From the NCBI GenBank assembly GCA_913061475.1, contig CAJXUN010000023.1:1-64000 (forward strand): a stretch of 64,000 nt of DNA, in the 5' to 3' direction. The first letter of the stretch is position 1, and each line of letters starts with the position of its first letter. Made by a program: the position numbers and the translations under genes. The notes below the pieces were generated by a model. It was not told the DNA's origin and made no database searches. It saw only the letters and a program-made list of their open reading frames with translations. Shown one piece after another: positions 1 to 9,901 of this stretch. Origin of the DNA: an uncultured Colwellia sp. (GTDB lineage Bacteria > Pseudomonadota > Gammaproteobacteria > Enterobacterales > Alteromonadaceae).

Positions 1-1117
1 CAAGTGTCTGGTTTTCATTTTGAATATCTACACCTTCTTTTGCTTCAACAGCTTGGTGTAAACCTTCCGACCAACGGCGCCCTTCCATTGTACGGCCGGT
101 ATGCTCGTCTACAATAACAATTTCGCCGTCTTTAACAATGTAGTCTACGTCTTTTTGGAATAACTTATGAGCACGCAATGCCGCCATAACATGATGCAAT
201 AGCGTTATATTTGCCGCTGAGAATAGTGAATCCCCTTGCTGCATTAACCCCTTTTCTATCATGATTTCTTCGATATGAACTTGACCAAGCTCAGTTAAAT
301 AAATCTGTTTGGCTTTTTCGTCAATCGTGAAGTCACCTGTGCTTTCTTCACCTTCTTTATCTTCTTCATCTTGTTGTACTAACGTTGGTACAACGAGGTT
401 TATATTGCGATACAGTTCTGAGCTATCTTCTGCTTGGCCAGAGATAATTAACGGTGTACGTGCTTCATCAATTAAGATTGAGTCAACTTCATCAATAACC
501 GCAAAATTCAATGGTTTTTGCGCACGTTCTTCAGGCGAAAAAGCCATATTGTCGCGCAGGTAATCAAAGCCAAACTCGTTATTAGTACCGTAAGTAACAT
601 CAGAATTATAGGCCGCTTGCTTATCACTAGGCGCCATACCTGCAACGTTACAACCGACGGTCATTCCTAAAAATTCAAATAACGGACGACTCCAGTCTGC
701 ATCACGAGTGGCAAGATAATCATTGACCGTAATAACATGGACACCTTCACCCGTTAAGGCATTTAAATAAGATGGTAAAGTTGCGGTAAGCGTTTTACCC
801 TCACCCGTACGCATCTCGGCTATTTTACCTGAGTTAAGCACCATACCGCCGATCATTTGCACGTCAAAGTGGCGCATACCAAATACGCGTTTACTCGCTT
901 CACGGACCACAGCAAATGCTTCAGGAATTAGTTCATCAAGCACTTCGCCTTGCTTAACGCGTTCTTTAAACTCAAGTGTTTTTGCTTTTAGTTCTTCATC
1001 ACTGAGTGCTTCAAAAACAGGCTCTAGCGCATTAATCTTATTTACTTCTTTCTGCATTTGTTTAATTAATCGATCATTTCGACTACCAAACAGTTTTGTC
1101 ATTAACTTTACAAACAT
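1..1117 (-). CDS. secA: Preprotein translocase ATPase SecA, N-terminal part (truncated by window edge)
   Basis: SecA is the ATPase motor that pushes unfolded preproteins through SecYEG at the inner membrane. About 372 residues are visible, starting [16 protein letters not shown]. They include the Walker A region ([14 protein letters not shown], near residue 105) and the DEAD-box Walker B region ([16 protein letters not shown], near residue 210), both matching the SecA N-terminal nucleotide-binding domain. The reading frame is open to base 1, so the remaining roughly 530 residues lie outside. No secM-like ORF precedes it; an M23 peptidase gene does, as is common in marine gammaproteobacteria. 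Confidence 0.97.
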   Translation of the reverse strand, partial: MFVKLMTKLFGSRNDRLIKQMQKEVNKINALEPVFEALSDEELKAKTLEFKERVKQGEVLDELIPEAFAVVREASKRVFGMRHFDVQMIGGMVLNSGKIAEMRTGEGKTLTATLPSYLNALTGEGVHVITVNDYLATRDADWSRPLFEFLGMTVGCNVAGMAPSDKQAAYNSDVTYGTNNEFGFDYLRDNMAFSPEERAQKPLNFAVIDEVDSILIDEARTPLIISGQAEDSSELYRNINLVVPTLVQQDEEDKEGEESTGDFTIDEKAKQIYLTELGQVHIEEIMIEKGLMQQGDSLFSAANITLLHHVMAALRAHKLFQKDVDYIVKDGEIVIVDEHTGRTMEGRRWSEGLHQAVEAKEGVDIQNENQTL

Positions 1118-1153
1118 CGTGTTAAACCATATTGAGAAGAAAATCTTCCGCTG

Positions 1154-1180
1154 AAAATAAAATGATCGGTGGGACCGATC
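1154..1180 (-). terminator. Probable intrinsic terminator after the M23 peptidase gene
   Basis: A perfect 7-bp stem (GATCGGT/ACCGATC, 1164-1180) has a 3-nt loop. Read on the minus strand it is followed by a T-rich run (ATTTTATTTT). It lies between the M23 stop and the secA start, so it probably ends M23 transcription, perhaps only in part. Confidence 0.5.
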
Positions 1181-1243
1181 ACATAAACTTGCTTAGTATT
1201 GTAATCGCAGGAGTATTTTAAACAACTGAAATTCTAGTAAAAG

Positions 1244-2143
1244 CTAATTTTTTGCTTTTCGATATACATATTTTTTTGGATCTATTTGGCGATTATTACG
1301 TAAAATTTCATAATGAACATGTGGACCTGTTGAACGTCCCGTACTGCCCATTTTTGCAATAACTTGGCCTTTGGTAACTACATCACCAACCGATACTTTT
1401 ATTGTTTTATTGTGGCCATAGCGAGTTTTCATGCTATCACCATGATTAATCTCAATTAACTGGCCATAACCATAGCGTTCACCTGCCCAACTTACCACGC
1501 CAGATGCCGTGGCGATGATGTCTGCATCTTCACTACCCGCAAAATCAACACCTTTGTGCATTGCAGGTTTACCACTAAAGGGGTCTTTACGTATGCCAAA
1601 ATATGACGACAACCAGCCTTTAGTAATTGGTCGACCAGATAAATAGCTTGTATTCTCTATATGGTGACCTAAAGTGATAGATTCAAGCATTTTTAATTGT
1701 TTTTCTTCATGTTCTAGCGTTTCTTCCAATGTCGCAATATTAAATAGTAAATTAGCGAGGCTTATTGGCTGCTCGTCTTTACTATGAATCATTGGACCAC
1801 CACTTGGCGGTAATTGTTGAAAATTAAATTCTGAATCAGGAATACTTGCCTCTTCTGCTAAACGATCACCTAAGGCATTCAACCTTAAAACTTGGCTTTG
1901 TAATTCTGCCAATTTCATTGCAACAGCGGTAACTTGTTGTCTATTGACCTTTTCGCTATCAATATTTGGCAGATTAGCAACTTGGTAAGTAGGGCTTTGT
2001 GGTACGTCATCGGCAGAAACAACTAAATGCACAATAAAACCTGAAACCAAAGCAAATACGGTTAAAGCAGATAACCAATGCAGCTTATTTAGCTTCATCG
2101 AAAATCTAACGTTTTTTCCGCGGTATAGTAATGTTAAACTCAT
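1244..2143 (-). CDS. M23-family murein endopeptidase, membrane anchored
   Basis: This is a 299-residue LytM/M23 metallopeptidase predicted to cut peptidoglycan cross-links in the periplasm. A single N-terminal membrane segment lies at about residues 22-43, followed by a Gln/Leu/Glu-rich helical stretch (about 65-150). The catalytic domain at about 180-295 has the zinc motif HKGVD (HxxxD) and the distal HVH (HxH), so it looks active. It is divergent from dciA with only 32 bp between the starts. The position next to secA is conserved in Vibrio and Shewanella relatives. A start at the internal ATG (residue 16, MKLNKL) is possible. Confidence 0.9.
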   Translation of the reverse strand: MSLTLLYRGKNVRFSMKLNKLHWLSALTVFALVSGFIVHLVVSADDVPQSPTYQVANLPNIDSEKVNRQQVTAVAMKLAELQSQVLRLNALGDRLAEEASIPDSEFNFQQLPPSGGPMIHSKDEQPISLANLLFNIATLEETLEHEEKQLKMLESITLGHHIENTSYLSGRPITKGWLSSYFGIRKDPFSGKPAMHKGVDFAGSEDADIIATASGVVSWAGERYGYGQLIEINHGDSMKTRYGHNKTIKVSVGDVVTKGQVIAKMGSTGRSTGPHVHYEILRNNRQIDPKKYVYRKAKN

Positions 2144-2175
2144 AATTCATTCATCGTTCGTTCAAGAGCTGGCTC

Positions 2176-2646
2176 ATGGCAAGAAAATCAAAGATCCCTA
2201 CAGACATGTCAGCGCTGTTTAATTCAACGTCAGGCACTTTGGCACAAATAGCAGTAAAAACCAACTTTTTAACCGTATTGGCGGATATTGTACGACATAT
2301 TTGCCCAGACCTACCAGCAGATGTATGGAAAATAGCCAACTTCAGGTCAAATGCCATTGTTATCGAGGTAAGTTCAGCCGTTTGGAGCCAACGTTTGCAA
2401 TTTGAAAGAATGAATATCTGTCGTGAGCTTGCTAAAGAAACGAAAAATGAATTTAATCAAATAGAAATTAAAATCACACCATTTCGTACGAAAATACCAG
2501 AAAAAACCGTGCTACCTAATGCTATTAGTACCACTATTTCGGCAAGCACCGCTGAACGTTTATTAGAAGTTGCTCAAACCGCGCCTGAAAGTCTGCGAAA
2601 AAAACTTGAAAAGCTTGCCGCACACGCCGGTAAAAATAGCGAATAA
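2176..2646 (+). CDS. dciA: DciA (DUF721) replicative helicase loader
   Basis: This 156-residue protein matches the DUF721/DciA family, the ancestral loader of DnaB found in bacteria without DnaC or DnaI. The conserved core (about residues 15-105, with the VWKIAN...VIEVSSAVWSQRLQFER region) forms the family's KH-like fold. The C-terminal tail is Lys/Ala rich and probably helical or disordered. It is the only plus-strand gene between secA and the dcw cluster and is divergent from the M23 gene. The Shine-Dalgarno sequence is weak. Confidence 0.88.
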   Translation: MARKSKIPTDMSALFNSTSGTLAQIAVKTNFLTVLADIVRHICPDLPADVWKIANFRSNAIVIEVSSAVWSQRLQFERMNICRELAKETKNEFNQIEIKITPFRTKIPEKTVLPNAISTTISASTAERLLEVAQTAPESLRKKLEKLAAHAGKNSE

Positions 2647-2657
2647 AAAACAGTAAT

Positions 2658-2682
2658 AAAAAAGGCGCCATTACTGACGCCT
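2658..2682 (-). terminator. Intrinsic terminator after the chemoreceptor gene
   Basis: On the minus strand a 6-bp stem (AGGCGT/GCGCCT with one G-T pair, loop 8) is followed by six T residues. It lies between the convergent dciA and chemoreceptor stops and serves the minus-strand gene; the plus strand lacks a T-tract. Confidence 0.6.
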
Positions 2683-2708
2683 AACACCAAGCCTTTAATA
2701 ACTATAAG

Positions 2709-4397
2709 TTATTCAATTTCAATTAAGCTATCGAGTTTATTTGAAATAACACCTAGTTCCTGCGTTTGCGTCACAGTTTCTTCGGCGCCTAATAATATCT
2801 CACTGCCCATTGACGATATATCGATGACATTCTTCCCTAACGATACTATGGTTAGTGACTGTTGATCTGCAGCGTTGGCAATATGCTCGTTTAGCTGGTT
2901 AATTGTCATTATTTGCTGCGTTACTTGCTGTAAGCTTTCACTCACTTGACAAGCATTATCAACGGTACCTTTAGCTTTATCGCTGCTACTTCTCATGACG
3001 ATACTCGCTTGCTGGCTACCTGATTGCAGCTCCCCCACGAGTTGATTAATTTCGCTGGTAGCTGTTTGTGTGCGCTGCGCTAACGTGCGAACCTCATCGG
3101 CAACAACAGCAAAGCCACGTCCTTGATCACCTGCACGCGCAGCTTCAATTGCTGCGTTCAACGCCAGTAAGTTAGTTTGTTCAGCGATACTGTCAATCGT
3201 GCTGATAATACTGCCAATACTTTCGCTACGTTGAGATAAGTGGCCAACAACGTCGTTAGCTTCTTCAACGTTATCTGATAACAAACGAATAGCCTGTAAA
3301 GTGTCTTGCATTTTCTCATAACTGTCCGTAATGCCTTGCGTCATTATTTGCGTCGTTGAGGTGGTGTTATTTGCCCCTTCTGCAACTTCTTGACTGACTT
3401 GCGCTAACTCATCAATCGCATTCGAAATGTCCGCTATATTGCTACGTTGGATAAAAATATTATTTTGTGCTTTTTCAGCAATAACTAGCGTCGCTTTGGC
3501 GTGTTCATCGACCTCATTAGCTTGTGTCTTGATATCCGTTAGCACGTTATACAACACACTATGCAGGGTATGAATATTTGATGACAACAGTCCTATTTCG
3601 TATTTAGCTGCTTGATCTTGCCACGAACTTAGCTTGCCTTGCTTTAATCTATCTGCCATGGCTTGCGTATGCTTGGTTAAACTGGCAATCGGACGAGAAA
3701 CATTGATATATAAAAAGTAATAAACAATTAAAATAACAATCGCTAAGGTAACAAAGACCAAGCCACTCATTTTTAATGCCCAACCATGAGCCTGTGCCAT
3801 TTTCGATTCAATATTGGTGACAACAGACAGACCGCCTAACACTTTCGCTTCCGACGTTGGAATACTATGACAATTTGCACAGCCGTCATGCATGTTGCTC
3901 ATCAGCGGTATAGATATTTTATAATAGTCATCACTAAGCGTGGTAATTGCGCTTAAATTTCCTTGCGAAAACTGTTCAATAGCGCCCTTTTCAAAGTCAC
4001 TTTGCGTTGCCGTTATGGATTTACCAAACGAGGTAAGGTTAAGCGCTTTTTCATCAGTGAATAATCTAACCCGCGGAATGTCTTTGCCAAAATCATGAGT
4101 TACCGCAGTGTCGACAGCTTCAATGGTTTTAATCCAATTATTATGTATGATTGCCTTTTTTTCAACATCGGTTTCTCGGGTGAATTCCTCGTTAAATTTC
4201 ACGGTTGAGACCATGAACATTTGTGCGGTACGCTGAATTTGCTCATTACTCTGCTGTTCTATACTTTGCAATGCATCAGCTTTAAAGCCATTCAGTAAAA
4301 TTATCGCTAATGCCACACAAGCAATGGCGCCAACTACTGTCAGTCGTATTAATATATTAAAATTTAATGTAGAGAAAACGGGAGAGCGTTGTTCCAT
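2709..4397 (-). CDS. Methyl-accepting chemotaxis protein with a CxxCH (haem c-type) periplasmic sensor domain
   Basis: This is a transducer that would pass a periplasmic signal to CheA/CheW. Numbered from the upstream ATG at 4403, TM1 lies near 18-40. A periplasmic domain of the DUF3365/Tll0287 type follows (about 41-210), with CANCH at 175-179, a c-type haem attachment motif. TM2 is near 212-233, then HAMP, and the cytoplasmic hairpin whose tip reads [23 protein letters not shown] is 8 nt from the ATG at 4397, so that start is preferred over 4403. It sits alone between lpxC and dciA, genes that usually adjoin. The ligand is unknown; redox, NO or oxygen sensing is inferred from the haem motif. 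Confidence 0.9.
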   Translation of the reverse strand: MEQRSPVFSTLNFNILIRLTVVGAIACVALAIILLNGFKADALQSIEQQSNEQIQRTAQMFMVSTVKFNEEFTRETDVEKKAIIHNNWIKTIEAVDTAVTHDFGKDIPRVRLFTDEKALNLTSFGKSITATQSDFEKGAIEQFSQGNLSAITTLSDDYYKISIPLMSNMHDGCANCHSIPTSEAKVLGGLSVVTNIESKMAQAHGWALKMSGLVFVTLAIVILIVYYFLYINVSRPIASLTKHTQAMADRLKQGKLSSWQDQAAKYEIGLLSSNIHTLHSVLYNVLTDIKTQANEVDEHAKATLVIAEKAQNNIFIQRSNIADISNAIDELAQVSQEVAEGANNTTSTTQIMTQGITDSYEKMQDTLQAIRLLSDNVEEANDVVGHLSQRSESIGSIISTIDSIAEQTNLLALNAAIEAARAGDQGRGFAVVADEVRTLAQRTQTATSEINQLVGELQSGSQQASIVMRSSSDKAKGTVDNACQVSESLQQVTQQIMTINQLNEHIANAADQQSLTIVSLGKNVIDISSMGSEILLGAEETVTQTQELGVISNKLDSLIEIE

Positions 4398-4455
4398 GGT
4401 CATAATCCTTTATGTAATTATTTTCGAGTCAACAAGGCTTAGTCGACTCAAGTCC

Positions 4456-4518
4456 TTTTATACCAATGTTATTAAACTCAAGCATAGGAGAAAATAACTA
4501 TTCTTCTTTGGTATAAAA
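4456..4518. repeat. Long-armed inverted repeat with ATACCAA ends
   Basis: A perfect 11-bp inverted repeat (TTTTATACCAA at 4456-4466, TTGGTATAAAA at 4508-4518) encloses 41 bp in the gap between the chemoreceptor start and the lpxC terminator. The ATACCAA(T) end recurs at 56072-56078. It may be a short palindromic intergenic repeat or part of the chemoreceptor promoter region. Confidence 0.5.
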
Positions 4519-4597
4519 CTCTGAAATGTCAGAGATTATGATTCTACTTTACGTTTTACTTCAAACAGTTGCAATTAAAAATGTGAACAGTAGAAAT

Positions 4598-4627
4598 AAA
4601 AAAACCAGTCAAGTAACTGGTTTTTTT
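4598..4627 (-). terminator. Intrinsic terminator after lpxC, end of the dcw cluster
   Basis: A 12-bp stem (AAAAAAACCAGT/ACTGGTTTTTTT) with a 6-nt loop lies 19 bp downstream of the lpxC stop. It carries T-tracts on both strands, so it could work in either direction. It marks the 3' end of the division cluster transcript. Confidence 0.85.
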
Positions 4628-4645
4628 ATTAGTTGACCAATAAGT

Positions 4646-5563
4646 TTAGAAAGCGTTAGTGGCAACTTCTTGAAATTGGATCGGTGATTCAACCGTATCT
4701 TCATACGTAACCCATTCCCAACAATCAACTTGCTTAAACACTTCACGCAATAACATGTTATTTAAGCCATGCCCTGATTTAAAAGCGTTTAGCTCACCTA
4801 GAATACTAACGCCACCCATGTAAAGGTCGCCAATCGCATCTAAGATCTTATGTTTCACAAATTCATCATCGTAGCGTAAATCGTCTTTATTAAGCATACG
4901 ATATTCATCTAAAACAATCGCATTTTCCAAACTACCGCCTAAAGCAAGGTTATGTGAACGTAAAAATTCAATATCCTTCATAAAACCAAAAGTGCGGGCA
5001 CGACTAATTTCTTTAATAAAAGAACAACTAGAAAGGTCCATACTCATGGTTTGGCAAGTATTAGCGATCACCGGATGTTCAAATTCAATCGCAAAATTAA
5101 CCCGAAAGCCTTCATAAGGTCTTAACTCAGCCCACTTATCACCTTCTTCTACGCGAATAGCTTTAGTGATACGTAAAAAACGTTTTGCAACATTTGATGT
5201 TTCAATGCCTACCGATTGAATCAAATAAACAAAAGGTAAAGCACTACCATCCATAATTGGAATTTCAGGTGAATCAACCTCAACAATAAGATTATCAATA
5301 CCTAAACCTGCAACGGCAGAAAGCAAATGTTCGACGGTGGAAATCTGAACACCTTGCTCATTCACTAAACACGTACACAAAGTCGTTTCGCCAACAGCTT
5401 CCGGTGTCGCAGGAATATCGACAACGGGATCTAAATCAACTCGGCGAAAAATAATACCGGTGTTAGCAGGCGCAGGACGGAGAGTTATCTGCACCTTTTC
5501 ACCTTTGTGTAGCCCTACACCGATGGCAGAGACACTTTCTTTTAATGTACGTTGTTTAATCAT
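4646..5563 (-). CDS. lpxC: UDP-3-O-acyl-N-acetylglucosamine deacetylase LpxC
   Basis: LpxC is a cytosolic zinc deacetylase that carries out the committed step of lipid A synthesis. The length, 305 residues, is that of the family. The zinc ligands are at the same numbers as in E. coli: H79 (STVEHLLSA), H238 and D242 ([10 protein letters not shown]). The catalytic E78 and H265 are also present. It is the last gene of the dcw run, 136 bp downstream of ftsZ, and ends at a strong terminator. The Shine-Dalgarno AAGAAGG precedes the ATG. The gap to ftsZ may carry its own promoter, as in E. coli, but I see no clear one. Confidence 0.98.
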   Translation of the reverse strand: MIKQRTLKESVSAIGVGLHKGEKVQITLRPAPANTGIIFRRVDLDPVVDIPATPEAVGETTLCTCLVNEQGVQISTVEHLLSAVAGLGIDNLIVEVDSPEIPIMDGSALPFVYLIQSVGIETSNVAKRFLRITKAIRVEEGDKWAELRPYEGFRVNFAIEFEHPVIANTCQTMSMDLSSCSFIKEISRARTFGFMKDIEFLRSHNLALGGSLENAIVLDEYRMLNKDDLRYDDEFVKHKILDAIGDLYMGGVSILGELNAFKSGHGLNNMLLREVFKQVDCWEWVTYEDTVESPIQFQEVATNAF

Positions 5564-5699
5564 AAATAGCCTTCTTAAGCCTATATTTGTAATAATTATC
5601 AGCCGCCGTAATTAAGCGGAGACGTAATATAACAAAAAAGCCTAATAAAATCAAAATACCAACATTTTGAGCCTAGCTTACTTAACGTATCTAGCCGTA

Positions 5700-6863
5700 T
5701 TAATCCGCTTGTTTACGTAAAAATGCTGGGATATCTAAATAATCATCAAGTTCAGTCGCTGCCACTTTTTGTGCTTGAGCATTTGCTTCTGGCATCGTAA
5801 CTGGGCTTGCTGACAGTTCAGGTTGTGCGCTAGGAATATAGTCACCACCCACTACTTGTGGCTCAGCCACAGGTGTTGGATTAACTAACGTAATATCTGG
5901 CTTGCGCTCTGCGCCAATTCCGGTTGCAACTACGGTTACTCTTAGCTCTTCTGTCATCTCAGGATCAATAACGGCACCAACAACCACAGTGGCATTTTCA
6001 GAAGAAAAAGCTTTGACCATGTTACCAACCGTTTCAAACTCATCGATACTAATATCCATACCAGCGGTAATGTTCACTAAGATGCCGCGTGCACCGGCTA
6101 AATCAACATCTTCAAGTAACGGACTTGAAATTGCAGCTTCGGCTGCTTCTTCCGCACGATCTGGACCTGATGCGGTACCCGACCCCATCATTGCTGTACC
6201 CATTTCCGACATGACGGTTCTAACATCAGCAAAATCGACGTTAATCAAACCTGGTCGTGTTATTAGCTCTGCAATACCTTGTACCGCGCCGAGTAAAACA
6301 TTGTTAGCCGCTTTAAACGCATCTAACAAACTCGTACCTGGGCCTAAAACTTTTAATAGTTTTTCATTGGGAATAGTGATCAAAGAATCAACATTTTTTG
6401 ACAAAAACTCGATACCTTGATCAGCATAATTCATACGTTTCTTGCCTTCAAAAGGAAACGGTTTAGTAACAACGGCAACCGTTAAAATTCCCATTTCTTT
6501 TGCTATTTCAGCAACTACAGGTGCTGCACCGGTACCTGTACCACCACCCATTCCTGCGGCGATAAACACCATGTCGGCGCCTTGCAAAGTTTCTTTGATA
6601 GTTTCTCTATCTTCTTCTGCACTTCGACGACCAATCTCTGGGTTAGCGCCAGCACCAAGGCCTTTAGTTACATCGTGTCCTAGCTGCAAAGTAACATTTG
6701 CGGCTGAATTTCGTAGTGCTTGTGAGTCGGTATTAGCGGTAATAAATTCAACACCTTCTATGGTCTGTAATACCATGTGTTCTACCGCGTTTCCGCCACC
6801 GCCACCAACACCAATAACTTTGATGACGGCTTCTTCGTTGTGATCTTCCATTAATTCAAACAT
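5700..6863 (-). CDS. ftsZ: Cell division GTPase FtsZ
   Basis: FtsZ is the tubulin homologue that polymerises into the Z-ring. This 387-residue protein has the GTP-binding signature GGGTGTG at 106-112 and the synergy region [11 protein letters not shown]. After a Pro/Ala/Gln-rich variable linker comes the conserved C-terminal peptide [15 protein letters not shown], which docks FtsA and ZipA. GGAGA lies upstream of the ATG. It follows ftsA by 78 bp. Nothing is missing compared with characterised FtsZ proteins. Confidence 0.99.
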   Translation of the reverse strand: MFELMEDHNEEAVIKVIGVGGGGGNAVEHMVLQTIEGVEFITANTDSQALRNSAANVTLQLGHDVTKGLGAGANPEIGRRSAEEDRETIKETLQGADMVFIAAGMGGGTGTGAAPVVAEIAKEMGILTVAVVTKPFPFEGKKRMNYADQGIEFLSKNVDSLITIPNEKLLKVLGPGTSLLDAFKAANNVLLGAVQGIAELITRPGLINVDFADVRTVMSEMGTAMMGSGTASGPDRAEEAAEAAISSPLLEDVDLAGARGILVNITAGMDISIDEFETVGNMVKAFSSENATVVVGAVIDPEMTEELRVTVVATGIGAERKPDITLVNPTPVAEPQVVGGDYIPSAQPELSASPVTMPEANAQAQKVAATELDDYLDIPAFLRKQAD

Positions 6864-6941
6864 TTTTATTATCTCCGATTTTTATACGTTTTGTTCCACC
6901 AAAACTCTTTTCAACTTTCAATTAGTCACACGTGTAGCTAA

Positions 6942-8177
6942 TTAAAATTCACCTTTAAACCAAGCGAGTACTCTCGAGCCTATACTGCCGACTGAGTCAC
7001 TTTTCTTTTGCTCTTTACTTTGTTGTTGATTAGCCTGCATGCCATAGTGCAACAAGCCAACCACCGTTGAATATGTCGGGTCATTAACATATTCTTTTAA
7101 ACCGCAGACATCAGAAGGTTGGGTTACGCGGGCCGGCATTTGAAATACTTCTTCTGCAAACTCCACTACCCCTTCCATTTTTGCGGTGCCGCCGGTTAAC
7201 ACATAACCCGCAGCAATTTGATCTTCTAAACCACACTCACGCAATTCTTCTTGAATAAGTTCAAACAATTCGTGATATCTCGGCTCTACCACTTCAGCCA
7301 AGGTATGACGAGACATTGAACGTGCAGGACGGCCACCAACGCTCGGCACTTCAATGTTTTCTTCCATACTAACCATTTGACGCAGTGCACAGGCATACTT
7401 AACTTTTATGTCTTCAGCATGACTTAGCGGTGTACGGAAAATTTTCGCAATATCACTGGTCACTTGATTACCCGCGACAGGAATTACCGCGGTATGACGT
7501 AAAGCTCCACCGGTAAAAACTGCGATATCCATAGTACCTGCGCCCATATCAACCACACAGATACCCAATTCTTTTTCATCATCCGTTAATACTGCATAAC
7601 TTGAGGCTAGCGCGGAGAAAATCAACTGATCCGCCTTTAAATCACAGCGCTCTACACATTTAACAATATTTTTTGCCATGTCGTTTGCACAGGTAACAAT
7701 ATGAACTTTTGCTTCCATGCGTACGCCCGACATGCCAATAGGGCTTTTTATACCGTCTTGACAGTCAATGCTGTATTCCTGTGGTAAAACATGCAACATC
7801 CGGCGCTCGGCAGAAATAGGCACTGAGCGAGCCGTATGAATAACGTTATCAACATCATCCTGCATCACCTCTTTGTCATTTATTGGCACCATACCGTTCT
7901 CATTTTGACAACTAATATGCTTACCTGAAATACCAAGATATACCGAAGTAATATGGCAATCTGCCATCAATTCCGCTTCATTAATTGCCCGTTGAATTGA
8001 CTGAATAACCAGGTTTAAATCATTGACTCCACCTTTATCCATGCCACGTGCTGGCTGATTACCAACACCAACAATACTGAGTTGATTATCGGGTGTGATC
8101 TCACCAACAGCTACTGAAATTTTTGACGTTCCAATATCTAATCCAACCACTAAGTTTCTTTCAGTTATTTTTGACAT
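6942..8177 (-). CDS. ftsA: Cell division protein FtsA
   Basis: FtsA is the actin-like ATPase that tethers FtsZ to the membrane. The 411 residues show the phosphate-1 loop VVGLDIGTSK near the N-terminus, the second phosphate loop VVDMGAGTMDIAVF near residue 208 and VLTGGTAKMEG near 327. A C-terminal amphipathic helix (SRVLAWFKGEF) is the membrane-targeting sequence. It starts 5 bp after the ftsQ stop, consistent with one transcript through ftsQ-ftsA-ftsZ. Confidence 0.98.
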   Translation of the reverse strand: MSKITERNLVVGLDIGTSKISVAVGEITPDNQLSIVGVGNQPARGMDKGGVNDLNLVIQSIQRAINEAELMADCHITSVYLGISGKHISCQNENGMVPINDKEVMQDDVDNVIHTARSVPISAERRMLHVLPQEYSIDCQDGIKSPIGMSGVRMEAKVHIVTCANDMAKNIVKCVERCDLKADQLIFSALASSYAVLTDDEKELGICVVDMGAGTMDIAVFTGGALRHTAVIPVAGNQVTSDIAKIFRTPLSHAEDIKVKYACALRQMVSMEENIEVPSVGGRPARSMSRHTLAEVVEPRYHELFELIQEELRECGLEDQIAAGYVLTGGTAKMEGVVEFAEEVFQMPARVTQPSDVCGLKEYVNDPTYSTVVGLLHYGMQANQQQSKEQKKSDSVGSIGSRVLAWFKGEF

Positions 8178-8182
8178 TAAGG

Positions 8183-8962
8183 CTAAACTCTTTCTTTATT
8201 GTCCGCGGTTTTCCAACCAACGGCTAAACCGGTATCGTATCTCAGGTCAACATAATCAACTTGTTGACCATCCTTTTTATTCAATTTAATTTGTGGATAA
8301 ACGTCCATAAAACGCTGTATGCGCTCAATGCGATTATCACTTCCTAAATTTATGGTGACACCATCATTTAAGATTAACTGCCAAGCGAATCGCTCTGACA
8401 GTACTAATTCATCAATAGCTAGTTGGCTAAAATCCAATAACTTATTCAAATTTCTAAAGTTATCTAGCGCTATCTGTTCACTACCTTCAGGGCCAAAAAA
8501 TGCCGGCAGTTTCTCCAGTAAACGTTTCACATCAGCCTGAAACGCTTTACCATTTTCATTAATCAAAAAGTCGCCATTCCAGTGAGCAATAGGTTTTTGA
8601 TCAACAACATAAATTTTCAATTCATCCGGCCATTTCTTACGTACTGAAACTGAATAAACCCATGGTAGCTTGGCTACTTTTTGCTGAACATCATTGACAT
8701 CTAAGTTAAAAAAGTTGCCTAAGTTCACTTGTTCAATGGCATTTTCAATATCTGCACGCGTGGTATACGGCATTTCACCGGCAATAGCAATTGAAGTAAC
8801 CGGCGCTGACTCTTCTGCACTCAGACGTTTATTTAAAAAAATCCCGAACAAGAGTATTGCGACAATAACAGCAACGAAAAACGTTACACCTAGCCAAAAT
8901 GACCAATGCAAACTTGCCACGTCATTCTTTAGGGGCAGTTGTTTTTCCATTGCCGTCGCCAT
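8183..8962 (-). CDS. ftsQ: Cell division protein FtsQ
   Basis: FtsQ is a bitopic divisome protein that recruits FtsL and FtsB. It has 259 residues with one membrane segment near 20-43. A POTRA domain follows (IAGEMPYTTRADIENAI..., about 57-126) and then the FtsQ beta domain. It begins 3 bp after the ddl stop and ends 5 bp before ftsA. The length and layout are typical of the family. Confidence 0.95.
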   Translation of the reverse strand: MATAMEKQLPLKNDVASLHWSFWLGVTFFVAVIVAILLFGIFLNKRLSAEESAPVTSIAIAGEMPYTTRADIENAIEQVNLGNFFNLDVNDVQQKVAKLPWVYSVSVRKKWPDELKIYVVDQKPIAHWNGDFLINENGKAFQADVKRLLEKLPAFFGPEGSEQIALDNFRNLNKLLDFSQLAIDELVLSERFAWQLILNDGVTINLGSDNRIERIQRFMDVYPQIKLNKKDGQQVDYVDLRYDTGLAVGWKTADNKERV

Positions 8963-8965
8963 AAA

Positions 8966-9901
8966 TTACCGACTACCTTGCGCACTAATAGCGACGATCT
9001 CGGTCACTAATTCACTAAAACTTAAGCCATGAACCTTAGCGGCTTTGGGTACCAGTGATGTTTCCGTCATGCCGGGCACCGTATTAACTTCTAATAACTG
9101 CCACTGACCTTGCTCATCTCGCATGACATCTACTCGTCCCCAACCTTTAGCGCCTGTGGCATTAAACGCTTTTAGGGCAATAGCTTGTAATTCGCTCTCA
9201 TCTGCTTGCGATAATGAGCACGGACAATGATATTGTGTGCTGGTCGACATGTATTTAGCGTCGTAGTCATAAAAATCATGCGGCGTTTCCATATGAATCA
9301 CCGGCAAAGGCGTTTGCCCTAAAATGGCAACGGTGTATTCCGGACCTTGGATCCAAGCCTCGACCAATATTTGTTGGTCATAGTTAAACGCTTCAATCAA
9401 CGCTTGATGCAATTCATCGGCATTATTTGCCTTTGACATGCCAATACTTGAACCTTCATTGGCTGGTTTTACCATCACAACGTTGCCTAATTGCTGCAAA
9501 ATTTTTGCGGCGTCTGCAACTTGATATTCAGCCTTATCAACAATTGCAAATGCGGCTGTTGGCAAGTTCAACGCCTGAAATACTTGTTTGCTGCGAATTT
9601 TATCCATAGATAGTGCAGAGCCAAGCACATCAGAGCCTGTGTAAGGTATATTCATATACTGCAGTGCACCTTGCACGCAACCATCTTCACCGCCACGACC
9701 GTGTAAGGCAATAAAGACCCGATCAATATCTAGTGTCGCTAAATCACTCAAACAGTAATCTTGGGTATCAATAAGTTGAACAGCAAAACCAGCTTCAGTT
9801 AAACCTTTGGCAATGGCTTTACCTGAGTTAAGTGATACCGCTCTTTCTGCTGATGTTCCGCCGTATAGCACAGCTAATTTTTGTGTTTTTAAAGGCTTCA
9901 T
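8966..9901 (-). CDS. ddl: D-alanine--D-alanine ligase
   Basis: This ATP-grasp enzyme makes the D-Ala-D-Ala dipeptide that MurF adds to the muropeptide. The 311 residues begin with [20 protein letters not shown] (phosphate/substrate loop). They include the LHGRGGEDG motif, the ATP-grasp loop [14 protein letters not shown] and the C-terminal metal-binding [11 protein letters not shown]. The start overlaps the murC stop as ATGA, indicating translational coupling. By position it is the ddlB type. Confidence 0.97.
   Translation of the reverse strand: MKPLKTQKLAVLYGGTSAERAVSLNSGKAIAKGLTEAGFAVQLIDTQDYCLSDLATLDIDRVFIALHGRGGEDGCVQGALQYMNIPYTGSDVLGSALSMDKIRSKQVFQALNLPTAAFAIVDKAEYQVADAAKILQQLGNVVMVKPANEGSSIGMSKANNADELHQALIEAFNYDQQILVEAWIQGPEYTVAILGQTPLPVIHMETPHDFYDYDAKYMSTSTQYHCPCSLSQADESELQAIALKAFNATGAKGWGRVDVMRDEQGQWQLLEVNTVPGMTETSLVPKAAKVHGLSFSELVTEIVAISAQGSR

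Noticed and set aside
2143-2157. A 4-codon ORF (MNEL) ending as ATGA on the M23 start
   Set aside because: It lacks any Shine-Dalgarno and sits in a 32-bp divergent gap, so chance is likely, unlike the HDOD leader.
2151-2357. A 68-residue minus-strand ORF overlapping dciA
   Set aside because: It is the complement of the dciA 5' part and shows no family features.
5651-5670. An AT-only hairpin (TCAAAAT/ATTTTGA) downstream of ftsZ
   Set aside because: The stem is AT-only and only 7 bp long, though T-rich DNA follows. lpxC is expected to be at least partly cotranscribed, so I do not call a terminator.
5902-6843. Long plus-strand ORFs opposite ftsZ (172 and 133 residues)
   Set aside because: They are antisense shadows of ftsZ, rich in Ser/Thr/Ala/Pro, with no Shine-Dalgarno or family resemblance. 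The same applies to most plus-strand ORFs across the dcw cluster.
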